A DNA stretch of 64,000 nucleotides from Ophiocordyceps camponoti-saundersi (nom. inval.). Lineage: Eukaryota > Ascomycota > Sordariomycetes > Hypocreales > Ophiocordycipitaceae. The stretch is from assembly GCA_003339415.1 (NCBI GenBank), contig PDHQ01000029.1:62001-126000 (forward strand), in the 5' to 3' direction. Below the pieces are notes generated by a model. The model saw nothing but the letters and a program-made list of their open reading frames with translations. It was not told where the DNA came from and made no database searches. This document shows positions 55,932 to 64,000 of the stretch, in pieces. Made by a program: the position numbers and the translations under genes. How positions within the stretch are numbered: the first letter of the stretch is position 1; each line of letters begins with the position of its first letter.

Positions 55932-57617
55932 TCACAACTCTCGATCTTTATGATGAATAGATCGGAGGGACACAGACAACTCAGTCTTGTCCCAAAGTAC
56001 GTAAGCTTTCTGTCGTTCTGTCCATCTGCTACTGCTCGCGGCAACCTCGAAGTCGAAGTTGTAAAGGATTTTTGCCAATGTAAGTTGAATTTCGGCATAA
56101 GCCAAGCTTCGCTTACGGTGTCAGTAAAGGATTCAATTCTTTCCGCTGCTAACATATGTGACGACTCACCCTCGGCCAACGCAGCTTCTATGGCCAATGC
56201 TGAATGGTTGCAGCACACTCAAGTCATCCTTTGCGAATTTCGGATCCTGTAGGAACCGTTCAGGGTGGAACTCGACTGGCAGTGTGAAGTTTGTTTCACT
56301 TCTATACGCGGCCCAGGGTGCCACGTAGACGACAGTCTAAATCGTCAATATGGCTTGCTTCCCCTGTGATGGGATCAACTTACGTATTGCGGAACGTAGT
56401 GTTCCGCGATGCTGTGCCCCCCGAGCCCTACCACCCTTGGCATTGCATTCGGGGTTGGCGGCACCAGCCTCAATGTTTCGTTGATGCATGCCAGCAAGTA
56501 CGGCAGTGATTTCACCCCGATCAAGGTTATTTCGTACTCGCTGCTGAAAGAAGCCCGAACTTCGTTCGTAACTCGCTTGCGTGCCTCGGGATTTTCGGAC
56601 AGTAGGCTAAAAAAACCCGTCATCATGGTCGCACTCGTTTCGGATCCGGCCAAGATGAACAAAGACATGTTGCTGTGGAGTTTTCCGAAACTCTGAACTG
56701 GTCAGCTAGGTAGGTGCATGTGCGTACTCTTCAGAGCCCAGCAGATGCTGCGCAAGGCCATCACATACAAAAGGCTCCTTGAGGTTCTGGATTACGCTGA
56801 TTATATCAGGATGTTCTTCATCGTCGTCCAAACGTGACTGGAGCATTCTCTTTGTCAAGTTCTCGTGCCGAGTGTGACCGTTTAAAATAGGCAAACTTGT
56901 GATACAGCGGTTGAGCCAGCCAAGATCAAAGTGAGCCAGAAGTTGCAGAATCACAAACTCTCGCAAGTTTCTCTTCAGAGCATAGACCCAAGGATGAAAC
57001 TGTGACCGATAAAGGCAGCCGAAGTCTGATCCGAGGGCCAAGTTGCCGACTATATCAAACGTGAGGAAAGTGAACCAATCCGTCAGGTTGATGCGGGCTT
57101 TCTCGTTATCTGCTACTTCTCGCAATTTACTGACGAAAATATCGACATAGCGCTGAATGATGGGTTCCTGCAAGCGCAAAGATTTGTCTGAAAAGCCGGG
57201 AGAGAGTTGGCGTCGTAGCTGCTCATGCTCTCGAAAGTTGGCCGTCATTATATTTCCAGCAGTGTGTCCAAATATGCTGTAGAATTTGCCATCTTTTACC
57301 AACTCTCGAACACCCTGCCGGTCATTCAAAGGCAAGTAAATATCCCGCCACGCTTGCGAGCTAATGAACGACAACTCGCCGGGCGCGACTCGAACAACAG
57401 GGCCGTGGAGTTCATGAAGTGCTGCGGTGAACACGGGCAGATTGCCTTGCACAAGATGAAATTGTCGGGGTAATGGGCTGGCTCTGCAGAATAGCGGACC
57501 GGGAAAGTTGCGGAGAGGATGGAAGAATATGTTGTAGATGGGCTTGAGAATGCAAAACGAGATTGTGAGAGCAGACACAGCTGTGGCCACTGCCACGACG
57601 ATATTGAAGGATTCCAT
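55932..57617 (-). CDS. Cytochrome P450 monooxygenase in the aldoxime dehydratase neighbourhood
   Basis: Haem-thiolate monooxygenase with an N-terminal anchor (VVAVATAVSALTISFCILKP) and the proline-rich hinge FFHPLRNFPGPLFC. Four exons: 57617-56728, 56690-56384, 56336-56170 and 56106-55932; 512 residues. Motifs: I-helix AGSETSATMM, ExxR in NETLRLVPP, PERF region and haem ligand FSIGHRSCVG|RG. The introns were chosen by frame: GA|GTACGC...TTCAGAG|T, TAC|GTAAGT...TTTAG|ACT, and GG|GTGAGT...GAAG|C. Sequence style is that of secondary-metabolism P450s (CYP58/65-like look). Convergent with oxd (403 bp) and divergent from the FAD protein. It may make or modify the aldoxime; no proof. Confidence 0.9.
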
Positions 57618-58706
57618 AATGGTTGATGTTTCTGGTCAAGGCAGGAAAAGAAGCAAGGCCGGGTTTTTGAACTCTGGTCTCGTTGCTTCACTCAAATCAG
57701 ATCAGAAGCCCTGCGTGAAAGCTGGATGCTTCCTCCCTTTTGAGCAGACCAGGGTGTTGCATGACGATGACGACGGCGTTTTTCGTTACATTATAATGCA
57801 AGTGAAAGGGAAGCCACTCGTCAAGGTAGCATGCCTCTAGGCAGCCTCAGTATGCGGACACGATCAGAACTGTACATGTAACTTACAGGGGCAAGGTTAT
57901 CCGCCTCGTTCTGCAGCCGTTGAAGCCGCCGACCTCACGGCTCTACACGGCGGTGGATATGATGATCATACCGTATCGTAGTCCTCCATGTTCTCTACTC
58001 CCTACCCAAAGGTGTTTCTTGCATGAACTCTATCTTTGACCTCAATCGAGACACGGTCCACGATGTGTCTTTGCTTGCGCCATGCAAGCCGTCATCTGCT
58101 ACAATGTTGGATTCAGAGAATAGAGAAAGGATTGACACTGCAGGCGTCACTTGATCGAATTGATTGGCTTAACAAGCATGCAATTGTTCATCGTTCTCCA
58201 ATGCAAGTTCACGATCGAGAACCAGAGCCATCTGACATAGCCAATACTATCCACTTTTCTCCGCCACCACAGAACGCGTGCTTCCTACATGTAACGCCTT
58301 GCCACCGGCTGTAAGCAATATCTATTAAGAACTGCGTCATCATTATGCAAAAGAATGCCGTACGGTTGAGGCAGATAACAAAAGGCAAGGGTTAAGTGGC
58401 AACATGTACACAACTCTTTACAGATGTTCTCCCTTGCCCCTGCGGTTGTGTGTGTGTCCTGCAGCTAAGAAGGCGCAAATATGAATTAAGGGAACGCATA
58501 CATATGTTTGTGTACATACCTATGTATGTGCGTGCCTGAGGAGTTGTTATCCGTTATTCCTTCACAAGGCATGTACTTAACTCGGCCCTCTTTTGAAAAG
58601 GCACAAACTTTAACCCTCATGTCCGAGTTTCCTGGTTGAGGAGGGAAAACCTGAGCAGAGTTTTATCGCTTGTCATCGTGTCCAGCTTCTTTTGCGTTGC
58701 AGAAAG
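57618..58706. other. Divergent promoter region of P450 and FAD-protein genes
   Basis: 1.1 kb between two starts facing away from each other. A CATACATATG/TATGTATG simple stretch near 58495-58530. No gene supported; a bidirectional promoter is likely. Confidence 0.5.
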
Positions 58707-61136
58707 ATGACACAAGGACCGAATTCACCGTCTCCTTCTATCTACGTGGTGGGAATCATCGGCAATGGCCCTCGAGGAGCTTCTCTCAACATGAACGCTA
58801 TATTAGTTGCACTGGCCGAAGCAGACAACTTCCGGGCTATTCTGAACTACGACAATTGCTTCAAGATTCGATTCCATACCTTCGAGAAACAGCCCTGGCG
58901 AGACCGCGCGGTTGGAAACGCCTTTTCACCCAGATGCCACGCGGTCGTCAACACTCCTGCCGTTGGCCGTTCTGATACCTTTATTCCGAACCTCGACAAG
59001 GTCGGTCTCGAGCATAAGAACATTGTCCAACGGGTGACAGACCTGGCCAGCTACCTTGCGGAATATGTTGAGCAAAATTGGAGCGATATCATCACTGAGT
59101 ACGAACGCGTGAACACTGCCGCAGCAGCTTGTCTGAGATTCGCAACCCGTGATGACGGGACAGTTGACACATCATTGCCCTGTGTCACTCGAGGAACTCT
59201 TGGTACAATTCTGCAAAGCCAGTTCGATACGGTCATGGAGGATGGAGAACATGCAGTGCCTTTTCTCTCTTTCAGATTTTACTATGAAACTGAAGTCGTC
59301 TCTTATAATATCACCACCGACCGCATGAAGCCCTCTCTCATTGCTAAGAAAGTGAAGAACGGCCAGCTTACAGAGCACGTTTTCGACCACATAATTCTAG
59401 CCGGGGGGACTATTCTCGAGGATCCTGTTACAGGTCCTCTTTTGGAGCGAACCTACTTGGGAGAGTCTAATTTCGACGACATTCAAAGCTTCTACGAAAG
59501 ACTCGGTCTTTTGCTTCCCGATGGAAGACTCAATCCAGATGCGAGGGTCCTCATCCTTGGGATGGGCCTATCAGCAATGGACAAAGCTACCGTAGGCAGC
59601 CGATCATCCGGGTTCGCTCAGAGCTCGGAGACAGACCCTTGTGGTTTCGTCTTAAATAAAGATAAAGTTGAGGAGTACGCCAATACATTTACGAATACAA
59701 GCCGCAGCCTCTGCCGCTTCGTGGCACCTCGACAGGTGTATAGCCAAGAGTGGCTCAGCCCTACGCATTTGCCGTTGAGCCAGCTTGCTGTCAGGGCAGC
59801 CTTTATGGACGACTCTCCTTCAACCTTGTGTAACCTCTTACACGTCTTGTACGCTGCGAGCGCTCGTGCTCTGGGAACAGTCCCCGAAAACAACCCTTTG
59901 TTTCTTCAAACGCCTCTGGAATTTCAGCGAGAGACGTTCGAGGAGAATCGTCAGTATCTGAGAAGCGTCATCGAGAAGACCTCTGTTCACACGTGGGCAG
60001 GTTACTTACGATCTGGGATGCTGTCTATCATCCACGGTGGAGGATTCGATGATTCACAGAATCCAGAGCAAGTTGTCGAGAACGATGGCCTCCTCAGAGA
60101 AATGATGAAAGGCCGCGAAGGCTTCATGGTCTCTCGCTCGATGGCTTCGCACTACTCAAAGCCCAGAGTTCTGGCAAGCGAGTCTAATGCCGACTTCTTC
60201 GCGGCTTGGGAGCGCGCAGTGTATCCTTATGTTGGCGCGTCGCCGGTTCCTGTAGCCCATTACTTCGCCTCCATGTTTAAAACCGGGATTACTTCCCATT
60301 TAAAGGCATCCTTCGAGGACCTCGAGATTTGCTCTGATACGGGGAAAGTCAAATGCGGCGAGCAGTTGTTCGATTGCGTTCTTGGCTCTCGGGTTATTCC
60401 CATCCATTTGAAGAACCAACCATACATGTCTCGTGCCAACCAGCTGAAAGAATCCTTCCCCGACAAGCCAGCACTGGCTAAAGGGAGACTATATCAAACC
60501 CGGGATAGGGAGCTTTGCAGTGCCACCGAGCTGGGCGTCATAGGTCATGGAATGCTGGGTAAAGACGTCGCGGGCCGTACCATCCTTCAAGATGCCAATT
60601 GGTTCGATACTCACAGCTATGCCAGCGCTGTACAAACATGCCCAATCATCATCAAGTATATCTTCACCAAGGCGGCACTCGCTGTCAACGGCTGCCCAGA
60701 TCCTGCGAAAGAGATTCATTCAAGATACTTGAAGACTCTTCTCTCGGATTGCCAATACTATAAAGCAGTAAAGAAACTCAGCGACGCGCATCACGAGTTT
60801 CACGAGACAGTGGCTTATTGTCGCTTCTGCGTCGACTTTGCCAAGGGAGACGCGTCGAGATTTGCAACAGCATTCGATCAGATCAAGAGTTCAGCCTGTC
60901 GTAACACTTTCGTATGCTTTCACGGTGGTGTCTTGTCAGATCCTGATACTTGTGGTGCAAAGTATTTTGGAGATCTTGGTAAAATCCCCGTCTTTAAGCC
61001 AAGGCCACGGCAAGAATATTATGACGACTATGTGGACTTTACATCAGACGAGATACATGGGATCTGGACCGATGTCTGCAGTAACCTGACGACACATCCG
61101 AGTGAATACGAGAAAAACCAGCTGCATGTAATCTAG
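58707..61136 (+). CDS. Large FAD/NAD(P)-binding protein, possible N-monooxygenase-like flavoprotein
   Basis: Intronless, 809 residues. The N-terminus has a dinucleotide-binding motif I-GNGPRGAS (residues 18-26: GNGPRG) of the FAD-NAD(P)-binding type (NAD_binding_9-like), and a second Rossmann motif VLILGMGLSAMDKA near residues 281-294. In between are EKQPWRDRAVGNAFSP and LPCVTRGTLGTILQ. The C-terminal ~300 residues (HHEFHETVAYCRFCVDF...) have no recognised domain and are larger than in simple bacterial relatives. Two Rossmann motifs fit a flavin monooxygenase/N-hydroxylase architecture, but substrate and reaction are unknown. Start at 58707 rather than an earlier non-ATG position. It shares its upstream region with a P450 and lies near oxd, suggesting co-regulation in a nitrogen-oxidation pathway. 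Confidence 0.82.
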   Translation: MTQGPNSPSPSIYVVGIIGNGPRGASLNMNAILVALAEADNFRAILNYDNCFKIRFHTFEKQPWRDRAVGNAFSPRCHAVVNTPAVGRSDTFIPNLDKVGLEHKNIVQRVTDLASYLAEYVEQNWSDIITEYERVNTAAAACLRFATRDDGTVDTSLPCVTRGTLGTILQSQFDTVMEDGEHAVPFLSFRFYYETEVVSYNITTDRMKPSLIAKKVKNGQLTEHVFDHIILAGGTILEDPVTGPLLERTYLGESNFDDIQSFYERLGLLLPDGRLNPDARVLILGMGLSAMDKATVGSRSSGFAQSSETDPCGFVLNKDKVEEYANTFTNTSRSLCRFVAPRQVYSQEWLSPTHLPLSQLAVRAAFMDDSPSTLCNLLHVLYAASARALGTVPENNPLFLQTPLEFQRETFEENRQYLRSVIEKTSVHTWAGYLRSGMLSIIHGGGFDDSQNPEQVVENDGLLREMMKGREGFMVSRSMASHYSKPRVLASESNADFFAAWERAVYPYVGASPVPVAHYFASMFKTGITSHLKASFEDLEICSDTGKVKCGEQLFDCVLGSRVIPIHLKNQPYMSRANQLKESFPDKPALAKGRLYQTRDRELCSATELGVIGHGMLGKDVAGRTILQDANWFDTHSYASAVQTCPIIIKYIFTKAALAVNGCPDPAKEIHSRYLKTLLSDCQYYKAVKKLSDAHHEFHETVAYCRFCVDFAKGDASRFATAFDQIKSSACRNTFVCFHGGVLSDPDTCGAKYFGDLGKIPVFKPRPRQEYYDDYVDFTSDEIHGIWTDVCSNLTTHPSEYEKNQLHVI

Positions 61137-61607
61137 AACATGTACGGATATGTATCAGTCTCGATGCTGAGGAATACATAATCTCTTGGAACTCGTCGGA
61201 TGTCGAGAGACCTGTGCTTGGTCCTGGCTACATCAGCCTTGCCTAGTCACACGGAAACATACATATTCACTCGTTTATACGATAGTAAATGTTGTGCAAT
61301 GGGTGTCTGGCAGTTCGAAAACCACGACAACTGCGTAGAGAGGCCAGGCAACACTAGCAGCTCCTATAGGGGTTTTGTCACAACTGGACGCTCTTGTGAA
61401 GGCTAGCACTATAAATTACCGTCTCCTATTCCGAACCGTCTCCGAGCAAGATGCATCAACGTTTTCGAAACGGAGTCCCAGCTTCCGATCTCTAAGACAG
61501 AACCATAAGTCAACGCAGTTCGTTGGCTGCACTTTGATAAGAAAGTTAGTAAACAGAAGTAAGAGGAAAAGAATCAGCGGAGCGAAGACAACACTGGGAC
61601 CGAAACC
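61137..61607. other. Convergent spacer
   Basis: Between the FAD gene and the secreted-protein gene; nothing recognisable. Confidence 0.45.
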
Positions 61608-62586
61608 TTAACTTATTGCATATAGTAACTTACTTTGAGGCGAGGCATCATTCCTCGTACAGTTCTGCTCCCGGATGTTTGAGTAAGGCTCTTTGTTCCC
61701 GCGCGTGGAACATTTCCATGTTGCATTACAAGCCAGTACATCTGAAGTGGTTGACATTCAAACTTAGTGACAAGCAGAAAAGGCACTTCAGGTTGTTTAC
61801 CTTTTATAATTGCCACCGAGGTTTCATTGAACTTTGGAGACAAAAGATCTTCCAAGACAGCTTCCTTGGCGTCTTGCCGTTCCGAGGCCAGAGTGATAGC
61901 ATGTTGCTCTATGCAACGCACGTCGAAGTTCTCCGGGATATACTGTTCATTCTGTCGCTTGAGACAGGACTTCAGAACCGCTGAGTTGACTGTGCATGTC
62001 GTGAGCGGGGTTGGCAACGCATCATGTCTTTTCTCTCGACCACTTACCCTGCTCAGGTGATGGCTTCTTGGACGAAGGAGTTGAAGGCGGGATCGGAGGC
62101 CCAGCAGTCAAACCAGATGCCTTTGCGCTGAGTAACATTTCTAGCTGGTCGAGAGAAGATTTGTCATTGATACAGACCAAATCGACGTTTTCTGTGACTG
62201 AACGAAATGCAGTTGTCATATGTCGACAAGCGTTCACGATGGCGAGTTTCTCTGTCGTTTTTTTTTGTGAGGTTAGTTACTGCTCTCCAAGGCAAGTGCG
62301 CAGTGTATCAAGCGAAGGCGGCGATAGACCCTCTCGATTCCTTAGACATACGTTTGGGAGATAGTCGGAGGGGGGATAGAGTAGCTTCTTCAGGGTTTGG
62401 GGGCGCTTTCAGTGTAAAGGCGTCGAACAAATGTACCATTCCTTCAGTAGAGAGAGACTGGTCTGAAGGGTGATGTTGCAGAGGTGCAGGCGACTGCTTG
62501 AGGTCAACAGGGGAAGGCAGAGCTTGAACACAGCTAAGCATAGATGTAGCCAAAAGGGATACATTCTTCAAAGTCAAAGTCTTCAT
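61608..62586 (-). CDS. Four-exon secreted Cys-containing protein of unknown function
   Basis: Reassembled from exons 62586-62352, 62251-62048, 61989-61801 and 61741-61608; phases agree and the whole is open for 253 residues. Introns: C|GTATGT...GACAG, G|GTAAGT...CACAG, G|GTAAAC...TTCAG. Signal peptide MKTLTLKNVSLLATSMLSCVQA, then a Pro-rich linker (LPSPVDLKQSPAPL), a helical segment (KLAIVNACRHMTTAFRSV), a second Pro-rich linker (GPPIPPSTPSSKKPSPEQ) and a C-terminal part with five of the seven mature cysteines. No family recognised. A GTAAGT in the last exon (QS|K) means the C-terminus could be spliced further. Located at the right end of the oxd/P450/FAD cluster; likely an effector-like protein with no evident metabolic role. 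Confidence 0.62.
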
Positions 62587-63699
62587 TATGCAGAAGAGAA
62601 TATGCTGAGTTTGCTGCACAGATGATGAGTCTTCAGAGTAGAGATTATAAGACAGAACCTGATGTGACTACTAAAAGATGCTGCGCGTTGTGCGTAGATA
62701 TATGTGTGCATGACTTCATACCATACTCTTCATGAGATTCGTAGTCCCGCATGCCTTTCTCACTATAACCTTAAGATTCTCCCTTGGGAGGCACTTCGTA
62801 TACGTAATTATGGTGAGCCAAATTTACCAGGAAAGTCTTTCTTGACGCGTTCTCATCCCTTGACTCAAAGACTACCACGACGACCAAATGACTTGGAACA
62901 AACCTATCGCCTTCCATACGGCATGGGTGAGTGAGTGAATGCACTATCGAGGGGCAGCCTCGTCAAGAGAAAACATTTTTAACACCTCAGAGATCCAATC
63001 CCATGGAATTTCGAAGCCTGGTCATGTTTGCGATGCCGTTATGGTTTCTGTGAGTCTTGGTTGGAAACAAATCTTATCTTGACACGAAAGAATTGAAATT
63101 GAACGTTAATGTCTCCAGCGTACATACATACATACGCGGAGACAAGCCGTACATACATCCAAACATATCCGTACTCACATACCTACCTAGCTAGGCATTA
63201 AAGGGCCGAATGTTGCTAGCCCACATCCGAGCCGTGGCACGATACGAACCTGCAAGTGGGACCGATTGAGGCGTGTGCCCCAGCCTCGACTGATCTTTGG
63301 TCGAAGTCTGGGTAGGGGGAGGAGTAAGACATGCATCGCTGCCTTGGGTAAACTCAATCTGCCTCAAGAACTATTGCGGTAATGAAGCTAAACAAGAGGT
63401 CTTATGGGAGTTCGAAGAAGAGATGAAGATACGATTAGCGAGGGTTATTGGCCGGTTAACAGGCGGTGATACAAATGTTGAAGACGAGCTATTTAGCTTC
63501 GGATTTTTACCAATCTAGCCCTGTGCGAAAGCAAAGCCACGGTCTATAGCATGCCAAACTGACTGTAGTGCAGGCAACGCTTAATTTTAACTGTTCTGAG
63601 TTGTAAGATGTCACATTCAACGCCTAGAAATAGAAGAACAAATCATACATATACAGTTACTAGGTAAATCCTTGGATTCATTCTCTACATGCGTAGACC
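62587..63699. other. Intergenic
   Basis: No gene supported. Contains TACATACATACATAC (63121-63135) and TACCTACCTAGCTAGG (63181-63196). Confidence 0.45.
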
Positions 63700-64000
63700 T
63701 CAAGCTTCATCGACTTTGTGTTCATCGCTCGTTTGAGCCATGTTCCGCCGAAACCTCCTAAAACCTAACTTCATAACTGCTTCCTCACTATCTGGCTCAG
63801 GAGCGGCATCTCGTCGAGCCAAAGATACAGATTCTCCAACCCGAGCGAAGGATGATATCGGACTTCTCGCAGGTAAAGGGGTCAGAAAGGGATAGTAAAA
63901 AGTAGTGGATTTTGGATGCTGAAGGGATTTTCGGGTGTCTTCAGTCCTTAAGTGAAACGACAAGGCTTTTCCAGCACTCAATGGCACCATGAAGGGATCA
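63700..64000 (-). CDS. Possible C-terminal end of an unknown gene, continuing past the right edge
   Basis: An open frame of 96 codons from an ATG at 63990 stays open upstream to the window edge, so it may be the last exon of a larger gene. Translated end: GESVSLARRDAAPEPDSEEAVMKLGFRR and a polar tail ending DEHKVDEA. No domain recognised. It could equally be a chance frame. Confidence 0.3.
   Translation of the reverse strand, partial: DPFMVPLSAGKALSFHLRTEDTRKSLQHPKSTTFYYPFLTPLPARSPISSFARVGESVSLARRDAAPEPDSEEAVMKLGFRRFRRNMAQTSDEHKVDEA

Noticed and set aside
1..64000. Transposons, retroelements, CRISPR arrays, rRNA genes, complete tRNAs
   Set aside because: Looked for reverse transcriptase, transposase and integrase motifs, repeated spacers and full cloverleaf patterns; none seen.

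Overview
The window looks like a filamentous ascomycete (Pezizomycotina) nuclear genome, most likely a Sordariomycete and possibly Hypocreales. Evidence: dense single genes on both strands with 50-110 bp GT-AG introns, CFEM and Zn2Cys6 families, many small secreted proteins with signal peptides, an OPT transporter and fungal P450s, GC-rich coding sequence, and intergenic DNA littered with TAGG/CATA microsatellites and G-runs. The taxon is inferred from gene content, not from a marker gene. I see no rRNA gene, complete tRNA, transposase, reverse transcriptase or CRISPR array.

Layout. 1-2862: 5' part of a P-type Mg2+ ATPase running off the left edge. 5.7-8.8 kb: a conserved fungal protein of unknown function and a secreted Ser/His-rich protein. 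9.6-14.1 kb: two convergent Nudix hydrolases (NUDT14-like and YSA1-like) and an oligopeptide transporter. 14.4-21.6 kb: a CFEM protein, a flavin amine oxidase divergent from a Zn2Cys6 regulator across a 375 bp spacer with two GATA sites, a Lys-rich secreted protein and a GFA-type enzyme. 24.1-31.2 kb: gamma-glutamyltransferase, a Cys-rich small secreted protein, a bacterial-type cold-shock-domain protein, a possible secreted Arg/Pro-rich protein and an unknown protein. 33.1-40.7 kb: an MFS transporter, flavohemoglobin and a family-2 glycosyltransferase. 44.3-51.2 kb: a GH12-like glucanase, a P450 and a GH92 mannosidase.

52.5-62.6 kb is the most interesting part: a Cu/Zn superoxide dismutase with an unusual tail, an intronless haem aldoxime dehydratase with its key residues intact, a P450, an 809-residue FAD/NAD(P)-binding protein and a four-exon secreted Cys-containing protein. 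Aldoxime dehydratases turn R-CH=N-OH into nitriles. A P450 and a flavoprotein next door are the two enzyme classes known elsewhere to make aldoximes from amino acids, so this may be a small undescribed aldoxime/nitrile gene cluster. That assignment is inference; only the dehydratase is firmly identified.

Several genes needed exon reconstruction. Junctions were chosen by splice consensus, reading frame and family conservation, and exon coordinates are given in the evidence. Unusual splicing includes a GC-AG intron in the amine oxidase and stop-free, multiple-of-three introns in the cold-shock gene (66 nt) and the 30.6-31.2 kb gene (54 nt). All protein identities come from reading motifs; no database search was run.
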